Shown: positions 1-6,064, counted from the stretch's first letter. The stretch is DNA of 7,711 bases from Nitrososphaeria archaeon (GCA_029775955.1 JARVJW010000153.1:1-7711), one strand, 5' to 3'. Made by a program: numbers and translations. The notes: generated by a model from the sequence alone, not told the origin.

Positions 1-60
1 CCCTGGATTTCCATGGATGGCTAATGGCTTTATCACCTTCAGTATTTCCTTTATCTTCAT
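1..60 (-). CDS. 5' end of an unidentified gene, truncated by the window edge
   Basis: Reading the minus strand from 60 gives ATG and 20 uninterrupted codons (starting MKIKEILKVIK, ending IHGNPG) to the window edge. An in-frame TGA lies at 87-85 and no ATG, GTG or TTG falls between it and 60, so ATG 60 is the first possible start. The Lys/Ile/Glu-rich helical start is typical of a real archaeal N-terminus. A TATA-like GTATAAA (76-82, plus-strand letters) sits upstream but only about 19 nt from the ATG, closer than at the other genes here. It would be transcribed divergently from xpb. Too little is present to name a family, and a chance open frame of 20 codons cannot be excluded. Confidence 0.45.
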   Translation of the reverse strand, partial: MKIKEILKVIKPLAIHGNPG

Positions 61-251
61 ATATATTATAGCTACGTATAAAGATCATCGTGGTTGTTTC
101 TAACCCAGAAGCGTAGAAGCACATAGGTATGGACAAAAGTTGAGTTGTTTTCTCATCAAAGAGGATCAAAGACAGGAATGTTAATATTTTTTTAAGTTAT
201 AATCTATCTGTATTGGTTTTAAAGCTCAAATATCAGGGAGGGACAGTAGTC
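61..251. other. Noncoding divergent region between the left-edge gene and xpb
   Basis: About 190 bp without a convincing gene on either strand. It contains T-rich, TATA-like stretches (58-70 and 183-202) that could serve as promoters in either direction, and a short tandem ATCAAAGA at 155-162 and 165-172. No tRNA or strong hairpin was seen. The xpb promoter is probably the T-rich block near 186-199, which would leave a leader long enough to include the ribosome binding site at 236-243. Confidence 0.4.
236..243 (+). promoter_or_regulatory. Shine-Dalgarno site that decides the xpb start
   Basis: GGGAGGGA is a strong match to the archaeal anti-Shine-Dalgarno sequence and lies about 9 nt before ATG 252. 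It argues for ATG 252 rather than the upstream in-frame TTG at 213, because the site itself falls inside the 39-nt extension. Xpb is therefore probably translated from a leadered mRNA, unlike several other genes in the window. Confidence 0.6.
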
Positions 252-1568
252 ATGAATGAAAGGGTCGAACTTCCATTTGTGAAGTTTGACGGAAGATCAG
301 GAAACTACAAGTGCCTGGGAATTTTCTACCGTAAACTGAAGGAGGACCTGGAAAGGTCTGATGTTAAATACATTGATGAAGTCCTAGATACTTCTCCGCT
401 TAATGCAGGTCAATTTCATGGAAAACTGAGGCAGTACCAGCGGGAAGCCCTTGATGTATGGAAATCAACAGGTATGAGAGGCGTTATAGTGCTGCCCACA
501 GGAGGGGGAAAAACCATGATAGCGCTGAGGGCCATTTATGAGCTCAATGAGCGTGCCCTGATACTTGTCCCTACAATTGACCTAATGAATCAATGGACTA
601 GGAACATACGTGAAGTGCTCGGCATAAAGAGTGGTGAGTTAGGCGGTGGCAGCCATGAAACACAGCCTGTCACAGTAGCAACTTATGATTCTGCTCTTAG
701 TTATATCACTCATATAGGCAACAGGTTCAGTTTTCTTATAGCAGATGAATGCCACCACCTGCCTGCGCCAAGCTACTCCGAGATAGCACTGTACTCAGTG
801 GCGCCACATAGGATGGGTCTTTCAGCAACACCTGAGAGGGAAGATGGTCTGCACACGGAGTTGAATAACTTGCTAGGACCTGTGATTTATAAGCTTACAC
901 CAAGAGACCTTGCAGGAACTTACCTTTCTGAATTCAAACTTAGAAAAATAACTGTTAATCTAAATGACGATGAACTCCGGGAGTACAGGAAGAACTACGA
1001 TATTTATTCCAGTTACCTGAAAAGCAGAGGAATAATAATGAGGTCACCCAGAAGCCTGCTCAGGCTGGTCATGCTGAGCAACAGAGACCCTAGCGCGAGG
1101 CGTGCCCTTTTGGCTAGGAATGAAGCAAATAGGATATCCCTAAATGCCAGAAGCAAGATTGACGCACTGATAACTATACTTGAAGAGTACAAGGGAAAGA
1201 GCGTGATAGTGTTCACGCAGAATAACGAGCTTGTGTACAGGGTTTCGCAGCTGTTGCTGGTGCCTGCAATAACCCATATAACTCCCAAATCTGAAAGGGA
1301 GTTCATATTAAAAAGCTTCAGAGAAGGAAGGTATAAAGTAATAGTCACATCAAAGGTGCTTGACGAAGGCATAGATGTGCCAGATGCATCTGTAGGGGTT
1401 ATAATGAGCGGAACCGGAAGTTCCAGGGAGTTCATCCAAAGATTAGGGAGGATTCTGAGAAAGGTAAGTGGCAAACAGGCAGAGTTGGTAGAAATTGTCA
1501 CAAAAAACACTACTGAACCCAGGGCAAGCTATAGGCGCAAAAAATCAATTGTGGGCGGTACAGGTTGA
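252..1568 (+). CDS. xpb: Archaeal XPB (Rad25) family superfamily 2 DNA helicase
   Basis: A 438-residue ATP-dependent 3'-5' DNA helicase/translocase of the XPB family, expected to open DNA in repair or transcription-coupled processes. Numbering from ATG 252: an N-terminal damage-recognition-like region comes first; Walker A PTGGGKT is at 82-88; the DEAH-box variant DECHH is at 165-169; motif III SATP is at 191-194; and the XPB-specific RED motif follows directly at 196-198 (ATPERED). A basic helical thumb-like insert lies near 235-300. The second RecA domain has VIVTSKVLDEGIDVPDA (363-379) and the arginine-finger motif QRLGRILR (396-403). The length matches compact archaeal XPBs, which lack the long eukaryotic extensions. 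An in-frame TTG at 213 would add 13 residues, but a strong Shine-Dalgarno supports ATG 252. The stop overlaps the bax1 start, so the two are an operon and probably translationally coupled. The family call is very secure; the exact cellular role is inferred. Confidence 0.95.
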   Translation: MNERVELPFVKFDGRSGNYKCLGIFYRKLKEDLERSDVKYIDEVLDTSPLNAGQFHGKLRQYQREALDVWKSTGMRGVIVLPTGGGKTMIALRAIYELNERALILVPTIDLMNQWTRNIREVLGIKSGELGGGSHETQPVTVATYDSALSYITHIGNRFSFLIADECHHLPAPSYSEIALYSVAPHRMGLSATPEREDGLHTELNNLLGPVIYKLTPRDLAGTYLSEFKLRKITVNLNDDELREYRKNYDIYSSYLKSRGIIMRSPRSLLRLVMLSNRDPSARRALLARNEANRISLNARSKIDALITILEEYKGKSVIVFTQNNELVYRVSQLLLVPAITHITPKSEREFILKSFREGRYKVIVTSKVLDEGIDVPDASVGVIMSGTGSSREFIQRLGRILRKVSGKQAELVEIVTKNTTEPRASYRRKKSIVGGTG

Positions 1569-2995
1569 CTGGAAAATTTCATCCAAACTATGCTAATCAG
1601 GAACACGTTTACCTTGTCAGTATGATTTCTGAGATCCTGAAAAATTCTAAAGGAAAGAGAAAGGAGGAAATTGAGGCTGAGGTGAAGGAGGTTGAGGCCT
1701 ATGGGGATTACAGAATGGTGAGGGGCTTTTATGATGTCTTACTTGCATATTGCATGTTTGAACAGAAAATCAACATTGACCCTAAGCTCCTGAGGGACTT
1801 TGCCTTCTCGAGGATGAGTGAAATCGGACAATATAACTTAAAAATTGCAACGCAGGTGGTAAACGAGGGTGCAAGTAAGTTCAGGGTAAGCGTTGATGAG
1901 TTCAGGAATGCAATGTGGTCTGACCTGCCTCAAAATGCAGTGCTTAATGAGTTCAGGGAACCTGAACCATCAAAAGTGATATATGAATATAACTTTCGTA
2001 CAGTCAGCTCTCTTCTCCTAAGGTCTACCTACATAAAGTTCTGGATTTCTGATAGATGGAAGGAGGCGCTTTGGGCCGTAAAGAGGCTTGGCCTCATGTA
2101 CCAGCTTGAAGGTTCATCAATAATAGTAGATGGCCCTGCTTCGATTATACACAATACCAAGGCATACGGGCTTGGTATTTCCAGGCTGTTTTATTTCATT
2201 ACAAAGGCAAAGAAATGGTGGATTGAAGCAGGCATAGGCAGCAGGGTGCTCACTGCAAACAGCGATGATCCGATTTTATCAGGGGAAGGCGAAATAACTT
2301 TTGACAGTAATGTTGAAAGAAAGTTTTATCAGGACTTTGTGTCACTGAAAACCGGGTGGAACATTAAAAGAGAGCCAGAGCCAATAATGGCTGGAAGCTA
2401 CACCATAATACCAGACTTTCTGTTTGAAAAGGGGGGGATTAAGGTTTACATGGAGATTGTTGGGTTCTGGACAGATAAGTACTTGGAAAGGAAGTTCAGG
2501 AAGCTGAAGGAGCTGAAGGTTGACAACCTGATAGTGGCAATAGATTCATCGAACTATAAGGGTCTATTGCCTGAAATTCACGGCAACATCTTCATGTATA
2601 AAAAAACTCCAGATGCATACACAGTTCGTGGGATTCTCATAAAATTGGAGAAACCCTTGAGGGATAAAATGCTTGAAATGGCCATGTCACTAAAAATTAA
2701 CGGTGACATTGTCAGCATTAAAAAAATAGCTTCAGATAGTGGTATCCCAGAGGACATAGTAAAAGAAGCTATTAACAAGAGGGTGATTGAAGGGTATATA
2801 TTTGATGGCATGAACCTAGTAAGCTCAGTAAAAGCAGATAGGCTCAAGGATGAAATTTTAAGGCTGAACTTGACTGATGCAGGTCAGGCTGTGGATTTTT
2901 TGAGCAAAGCTGGCATTGATGCTAATGTGTCAACGTTGATTGCGTTTGGCTTTAAGATTGAGTGGCACGGCCTAGAAGCTAAAATTAAGTTTTGA
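1565..2995 (+). CDS. bax1: Bax1 (DUF790) XPB-associated nuclease
   Basis: A 476-residue homologue of Bax1, the DUF790 protein that binds archaeal XPB and supplies structure-specific endonuclease activity. The N-terminal half (about 1-230) is largely helical. The nuclease core, a PD-(D/E)xK-like fold, is visible at 250-310: E251 in VERKF, D284 in IIPDF, E297 in MEIVGFWT, then YLERKF (306-311). The MEIVGFWT block is characteristic of the family. Residues from about 365 to the end are helical, possibly a winged-helix-like tail. The start is TTG 1565, giving a 4-bp TTGA overlap with xpb; no other start lies between it and the upstream in-frame TAG at 1532. The next Met is residue 20 (1622). The segment before it (KFHPNYA) resembles the family's usual N-terminal region, which favours TTG. 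Gene order xpb-bax1 matches the known archaeal pairing. Confidence 0.92.
   Translation: MTGKFHPNYANQEHVYLVSMISEILKNSKGKRKEEIEAEVKEVEAYGDYRMVRGFYDVLLAYCMFEQKINIDPKLLRDFAFSRMSEIGQYNLKIATQVVNEGASKFRVSVDEFRNAMWSDLPQNAVLNEFREPEPSKVIYEYNFRTVSSLLLRSTYIKFWISDRWKEALWAVKRLGLMYQLEGSSIIVDGPASIIHNTKAYGLGISRLFYFITKAKKWWIEAGIGSRVLTANSDDPILSGEGEITFDSNVERKFYQDFVSLKTGWNIKREPEPIMAGSYTIIPDFLFEKGGIKVYMEIVGFWTDKYLERKFRKLKELKVDNLIVAIDSSNYKGLLPEIHGNIFMYKKTPDAYTVRGILIKLEKPLRDKMLEMAMSLKINGDIVSIKKIASDSGIPEDIVKEAINKRVIEGYIFDGMNLVSSVKADRLKDEILRLNLTDAGQAVDFLSKAGIDANVSTLIAFGFKIEWHGLEAKIKF
2153..2179 (+). repeat. Perfect 9-bp inverted repeat inside bax1
   Basis: AATACCAAG (2153-2161) and CTTGGTATT (2171-2179) are exact inverse complements around a 9-nt loop, so the mRNA could form a hairpin here. 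It lies within the coding sequence, near codons 197-205. A match of this size is not far from chance expectation for a window of this length, so no function is claimed. Confidence 0.5.
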
Positions 2996-3003
2996 GGATA
3001 GGC

Positions 3004-3018
3004 TTATAAATATTTATA
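3004..3018 (+). promoter_or_regulatory. Palindromic TATA box for the metal-regulator operon
   Basis: TTATAAATATTTATA is an archaeal TATA box centred about 26 nt before ATG 3034. That would place transcription initiation at or next to the start codon and give a leaderless mRNA. Positions 3005-3018 (TATAAATATTTATA) form a perfect 14-bp palindrome. A DtxR-type dimer binding here would block TBP, so autorepression is plausible but unproven; AT-rich sequence makes short palindromes common. Confidence 0.6.
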
Positions 3019-3033
3019 GCATAACCCTAATTT

Positions 3034-3444
3034 ATGTCGGTTAATGCTAATATTACTAAAAAGGAGAGGGACTGCATAGTTAGCATATGGCAGGGCTCCA
3101 GAAGTGGCTTTCCAGTTAGGGTTTCCACAATTGCAGAAGCAATGAAAGTTAAACTGCCAACTGTGGAAGAGCTGCTTGGAAGGCTTGAAAGTAAAAAGCT
3201 CATAGAAAGGAGCAAGGGCATGGTGATACTCAGTGAAGATGGCAAAGGGGTATACAGGCGGATAATGCTAGGTCACCGTGCACTTGAAACATTTTTGGTG
3301 CAGTGCGGCGATGATGCTGATAAGGCATGTGAAATGATTAGTAAGTTTGATTATATGATAGACGAGCGCACAGCTTCGCTAGTGCTTAACAGGATTGGCA
3401 ACCCGAGCAGGTGCCCACATGGCAGGCTCATAATGGAAACTTAG
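3034..3444 (+). CDS. DtxR/MntR-family metal-dependent transcriptional regulator
   Basis: A 136-residue regulator with an N-terminal winged helix-turn-helix (about 7-70; recognition helix near LPTVEELLGRL, 41-51) and a DtxR-like dimerisation domain. The family pattern LGHRALETFL (79-88) supplies H81 and E85, equivalent to the ancillary-site His and Glu of DtxR, and the domain closes with the typical NPSRCPHG (123-130). No SH3-like third domain is present, so it has the short MntR-type layout. The canonical C/E-x-x-E-H cluster is not intact: the matching stretch reads MISKFDYMIDE (101-111), with Phe and Asp where Glu and His are expected. The metal specificity is therefore unknown and could be unusual. 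Its 3' end overlaps the next gene, a probable metal transporter, by up to 34 bp. That arrangement suggests it senses the transported metal. The family is secure; the ligand is not. Confidence 0.85.
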   Translation: MSVNANITKKERDCIVSIWQGSRSGFPVRVSTIAEAMKVKLPTVEELLGRLESKKLIERSKGMVILSEDGKGVYRRIMLGHRALETFLVQCGDDADKACEMISKFDYMIDERTASLVLNRIGNPSRCPHGRLIMET

Positions 3445-4424
3445 ATGATGCAGGATTGGCATATTTGAACCTCTGGAATCCTGAAAACGTGGGGCTTTTT
3501 ATGGCTCTGGTTATATCTTACCTGCTGGGAATAGTCCATGGGATAACCCCTGATGAACATACATGGCCAATAACCTTTTCATATTCAGTTGGCACATTCA
3601 GCACCAAAGGGGGTGCCAAGACAGGCCTCATATTTTCAAGTGGCTTCACAGCGCAGAGGGCAATCCTTTCTGAATTGAGCTACTTTGCCCTAGCAGGAAT
3701 ATTTATGACTGCTGTTGCTTTCGGAATAACGTACATTTTTGTTGGCCTGGCCATGGCACTTGCCGGCCTATATATAGCAAAGAAGGGTAAGTACTTCCAC
3801 TGGCATTATCTGGAAGAAAGGCTTGGTGTGCTGTTCAGGATTCATAAAAGAGGAAGCGGAGTTCAGAAGCAGGAGTTCGAACACAAAATAAATCCGGCTC
3901 ACGTTTCCAACGATGAAATTAATACAAAGCCTGTTCCAGTAAAGCTTGCCCTAATACATGGCTTCATAGCTGGATTCGGATTTGGAGCGTTTGCACTAAT
4001 AATATACACTGTGTTGGCACCCTCAATGCCTTCCCCCTGGTTTGGGTTCCTGCCTGGGATGCTCTTTGGGTTTGGCACAATGACCATGCAGGTGCTTTTC
4101 GGTTCTGCATTTGGCAAATGGTTAAGTTCGTCCAAGAAGCTTAACCTGCAGGGGATAGCGTTTGTTGGAAAGACCATAAGCACCTATGTGCTGGAGTACG
4201 GTGGTATCGCGTTCATCGTTGCCGGTGCTGCAATACTTTATGCGCCTTGGCTGCTCAGCATTGCAGTTGTGACGCCAATATATGTTCACAACCTTCACGA
4301 CCTAGGTGTTGGCTTCTTCCTGGTAATTACTATCGTAGTTATAATAGGGCTTGCAGGGTACAGGAGGGCAATCAGCATAGCACAACATAATCCTCAGTTT
4401 ATCAAGACAAAGAATAAAAATTAA
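3411..4424 (+). CDS. Multi-pass membrane transporter, NicO/NiCoT-like, probable divalent metal
   Basis: An integral membrane protein of up to 337 residues with about 7-8 hydrophobic segments (near 27-43, 70-80, 90-123, 178-203, 208-233, 262-290 and 300-316). The first membrane segment ends in LGIVHGITPDEHTW (39-52), whose closely spaced His, Asp, Glu and His resemble the metal-selecting HX4D/HxxxPDH-type signature of nickel-cobalt transporter families. A second motif, IHGFIAGFGFG (182-192), resembles a repeat of the first half, and VHNLHDLG (292-299) adds further His residues. A hydrophilic, His-containing loop (125-175) separates the halves. The GTG at 3411 gives a 34-bp overlap with the regulator; TTG 3456 or TTG 3465 (the latter with GGA about 9 nt upstream) are equally possible, and all keep the first membrane segment. 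Cotranscription with the regulator supports metal transport. Substrate and direction (uptake or efflux) cannot be told. Confidence 0.75.
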   Translation: MPTWQAHNGNLDDAGLAYLNLWNPENVGLFMALVISYLLGIVHGITPDEHTWPITFSYSVGTFSTKGGAKTGLIFSSGFTAQRAILSELSYFALAGIFMTAVAFGITYIFVGLAMALAGLYIAKKGKYFHWHYLEERLGVLFRIHKRGSGVQKQEFEHKINPAHVSNDEINTKPVPVKLALIHGFIAGFGFGAFALIIYTVLAPSMPSPWFGFLPGMLFGFGTMTMQVLFGSAFGKWLSSSKKLNLQGIAFVGKTISTYVLEYGGIAFIVAGAAILYAPWLLSIAVVTPIYVHNLHDLGVGFFLVITIVVIIGLAGYRRAISIAQHNPQFIKTKNKN

Positions 4425-4440
4425 TTATTTATTTTAGAAA
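4415..4440. terminator. AT-rich convergent terminator region
   Basis: Only 9 bp separate the transporter stop (TAA 4422-4424) from the stop of the convergent psmB gene (4436-4434). Plus-strand transcripts meet TTATTTATTTT here and minus-strand transcripts meet an equally T-rich run (complement of AGAATAAAAATTAATTA). Archaeal polymerase often terminates at such oligo-T tracts without a hairpin. No strong stem-loop was seen. Confidence 0.35.
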
Positions 4441-5030
4441 TTAATGCTTTTTAACTCAGATTTGCCCTTCTTTATCGTTAGAATATCAACGCCATCACCG
4501 CTTGCTGCATCTCTCTTCACGGCTGACTTGATTGCCCTCACCGCTAGGTCTGCTGCTTCATCCAAAGAAATATCATCTCTGTAATCATTTTCTATTACGC
4601 CTATTGCAATTTCCTCTCCACTGCCTATTGCAACGTATTTGTCCGGCAAAACTGACCCCAGTGGATCTAGAACGTAAATTTCTGGTATTTCCGAAACCCC
4701 ACCTATAATGACCTGGGTCAGCAATGGATACATTCTGTTTTCAAACATCAGGACAGACATTAACTTAGCGACGGAGTTTGGCTTAGATTTTTTCCCCGTT
4801 TCCATTTCCCTGATTCTTATCAGGGACTGTATGTTCTTTACAACCACCTGCATATCTCCTACCATCCCAGCACAGGCTGCACCCACAGTTTCAGTAACCT
4901 TGAAAACTTTCTTTACATTCTTGCTCACAACGTAATTGCCGTAAGCGTATCTCCTTTCTGAAGCCAGAACTACGCCATCCTTTGACGCTATTCCAACTAC
5001 CGTAGCACCAGGCATATATTGCAACATCAT
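4434..5030 (-). CDS. psmB: 20S proteasome beta-type subunit, predicted inactive (Thr1 replaced by Ala)
   Basis: A 198-residue Ntn-hydrolase-fold subunit of the 20S core particle. The opening GATVVGI...KDGVVLASERR and the later VGDMQ, YVLDPLGS, IGSGEE and KRDAASGDG blocks are typical of archaeal beta subunits. Aligning without gaps to the Thermoplasma beta subunit as I remember it, residue 9 takes position 1: E25 is then Glu17, K41 is Lys33, S137 is Ser129, D174 is Asp166 and S177 is Ser169. Position 1, normally the catalytic and self-processing Thr, is Ala9, followed by Thr10. The propeptide would be only 8 residues. This matches the inactive beta-1 type I recall from Sulfolobus (PATAIG start), so an active beta subunit should be encoded elsewhere. 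ATG 5030 is favoured over the adjacent ATG 5027 by a TATA box 28 nt upstream. It is divergent from the zinc-ribbon gene and convergent with the transporter. Confidence 0.9.
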   Translation of the reverse strand: MMLQYMPGATVVGIASKDGVVLASERRYAYGNYVVSKNVKKVFKVTETVGAACAGMVGDMQVVVKNIQSLIRIREMETGKKSKPNSVAKLMSVLMFENRMYPLLTQVIIGGVSEIPEIYVLDPLGSVLPDKYVAIGSGEEIAIGVIENDYRDDISLDEAADLAVRAIKSAVKRDAASGDGVDILTIKKGKSELKSINF

Positions 5031-5054
5031 ATGGCTTTCTTACTCACCCAGCCC

Positions 5055-5062
5055 CTTATAAG
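5055..5062 (-). promoter_or_regulatory. TATA box for psmB
   Basis: CTTATAAG, itself an 8-bp palindrome, is centred about 28 nt upstream of ATG 5030. Transcription would begin at or 1-2 nt before the start codon, giving a nearly leaderless mRNA. A purine-rich, BRE-like stretch lies just upstream on the minus strand, and a further 10-bp palindrome GAAATATTTC sits at 5072-5081. Confidence 0.55.
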
Positions 5063-5082
5063 CTTAAGGGAGAAATATTTCG

Positions 5083-5128
5083 GTGCAAAATCTGTTCATA
5101 TATTATAGATAGTGCAAAATTTTTGCAC
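5083..5128. promoter_or_regulatory. Operator-like palindrome plus half-site between divergent genes
   Basis: GTGCAAAATTTTTGCAC at 5112-5128 is a perfect inverted repeat with 8-bp arms around one central T. The same left arm, GTGCAAAAT, recurs directly at 5083-5091, 29 bp upstream start to start. The elements lie between the two TATA boxes: the half-site is about 20-35 bp upstream of the psmB box, and the palindrome centre is about 48 bp upstream of the box for the 5194 gene. The position and symmetry suggest a dimeric regulator binding site, more likely for an activator than a TATA-blocking repressor. The protein that binds it is unknown. Confidence 0.6.
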
Positions 5129-5164
5129 AAACCATGTTGCGCTGATTTGCCAGTTCACATGATG

Positions 5165-5173
5165 TTTTTAACT
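5165..5173 (+). promoter_or_regulatory. TATA-like box for the zinc-ribbon protein gene
   Basis: TTTTTAACT is a weak TATA element centred about 25 nt before ATG 5194, the spacing expected for a leaderless transcript. A weak box with an upstream palindrome would fit an activator-dependent promoter, which is inference. Confidence 0.4.
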
Positions 5174-5193
5174 AAGCAATTAAAGGTTAAAAC

Positions 5194-5991
5194 ATGAGAG
5201 ATTGCATAAAGAACCACGTTAAGTCACTTGTAACAAAAACTGATGTTAAAATGTATCCTGACAACCTTACTGGGTTTACTGTGCCATACCTGATGGAAAG
5301 TCTAGATGTGCCAAAGGATGAACTTATCAAGGAGATAAATGAACTCATAGAATCAAGAAATTTAGCCGTAAACGACCCTTACCAGACCATGGCCTGCCCA
5401 TCATGTGGCTCACCGGACCCATTTTCAAGAGTGGCCTGCCCAAAATGCGGATCAAATGATATAGAAATTAATGGGAATATCATAAAATGCAGGAACTGCG
5501 GCCTTCATGCGGGAATCCTGGAAGCCATTAACTTTATCTGTAAAACCTGCGGCAAGAGCTTTAATATTGAAAATGCAAAGTGGATTACTCTTGGATCACT
5601 ACATGCCGTAAATGCTTTTGACATTGAACCTATTGCGGCTGCAATCAAAAGCCTTGGCATTTACCCTAAAAGGTGCTATACAATAACTGGCGCATCAGGC
5701 ATGATCCATCGCTTCGACTTTGCATTTGAACATAACGAATTTACTAGAGTGGCAGATGTTGAAGTGGAGCGGGACACCATCGACGTTAAAGACCTTATAG
5801 AGTTTCTATCAAAAGTTTTTGATTCCAACATAAAGGAAGCCTACTTTATAGCGGTTCCAAAACTCAGCGTGTCAATTGACCCAGGAAAGAAGAACATAAA
5901 AGTAATAGAGGCACCAAGCATTAATGACGCTTCTGATAAGTTTAAACAAATTTTAATAGATCGCGGTATTTCATCGAAAATAATTCATTAA
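5194..5991 (+). CDS. Uncharacterised protein: N-terminal helical domain, four CxxC (two zinc ribbons), possible endonuclease-like C-terminal domain
   Basis: A soluble 265-residue protein I cannot assign to a named family. Residues 1-60 look helical and may form a winged-helix-like domain (MESLDVPKDELIKEINELIE region). Four CxxC pairs follow: C68/C71 (CPSCG), C82/C85 (CPKCG), C99/C102 (CRNCG) and C116/C119 (CKTCG), enough for two zinc ribbons. The remainder (about 130-255) is an alpha/beta domain containing GASGMIHRFDF (166-176), ADVEVERD (187-194) and a helix LIEFLSKVFD (201-210), then a strand ending IAVPKLS. That order resembles Mrr-like restriction-endonuclease folds (D175, then E190-x-E192), but Glu replaces the usual Lys, so activity is doubtful. 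DNA or RNA binding is a reasonable inference. There is no signal peptide or membrane segment. It is divergent from psmB with shared operator-like repeats; ATG 5194 fits a leaderless start. Confidence 0.8.
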   Translation: MRDCIKNHVKSLVTKTDVKMYPDNLTGFTVPYLMESLDVPKDELIKEINELIESRNLAVNDPYQTMACPSCGSPDPFSRVACPKCGSNDIEINGNIIKCRNCGLHAGILEAINFICKTCGKSFNIENAKWITLGSLHAVNAFDIEPIAAAIKSLGIYPKRCYTITGASGMIHRFDFAFEHNEFTRVADVEVERDTIDVKDLIEFLSKVFDSNIKEAYFIAVPKLSVSIDPGKKNIKVIEAPSINDASDKFKQILIDRGISSKIIH

Positions 5992-6033
5992 TTTTACTAA
6001 ATAATCAAACATTATTTCAATAAACAGGGAAGA

Positions 6034-6041
6034 TTTATAAA
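6034..6041 (+). promoter_or_regulatory. TATA box for glnA
   Basis: TTTATAAA, flanked by the GA-rich GGGAAGA, is a good archaeal TATA box. Its centre is about 18 nt before ATG 6056 but about 27 nt before ATG 6065, so transcription should start at or next to 6065. This favours the shorter glnA product and gives glnA its own promoter separate from the upstream gene. Confidence 0.55.
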
Positions 6042-6064
6042 CTAAGTTAATTACCATGTTCAGC

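Noticed and set aside
155..172. Tandem ATCAAAGA repeat upstream of xpb
   Set aside because: Two 8-bp copies 10 bp apart without symmetry or a clear relation to a TATA box are compatible with chance.
213..251. Upstream TTG start for xpb adding 13 residues
   Set aside because: The extension contains the Shine-Dalgarno GGGAGGGA for ATG 252 and encodes nothing family-like.
1013..1510. 165-codon open frame on the minus strand opposite xpb
   Set aside because: It lies wholly antisense to the conserved helicase core, is Ser/Leu-rich as antisense shadows are, and has no family-like motifs. The shorter frames opposite bax1, the regulator, the transporter, psmB and glnA were rejected likewise.
2431..2437. 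Run of seven G in bax1 as a frameshift or slippage site
   Set aside because: The frame continues uninterrupted through the nuclease motifs on both sides (PDF before, MEIVGFWT after), so there is no sign of a frameshift.
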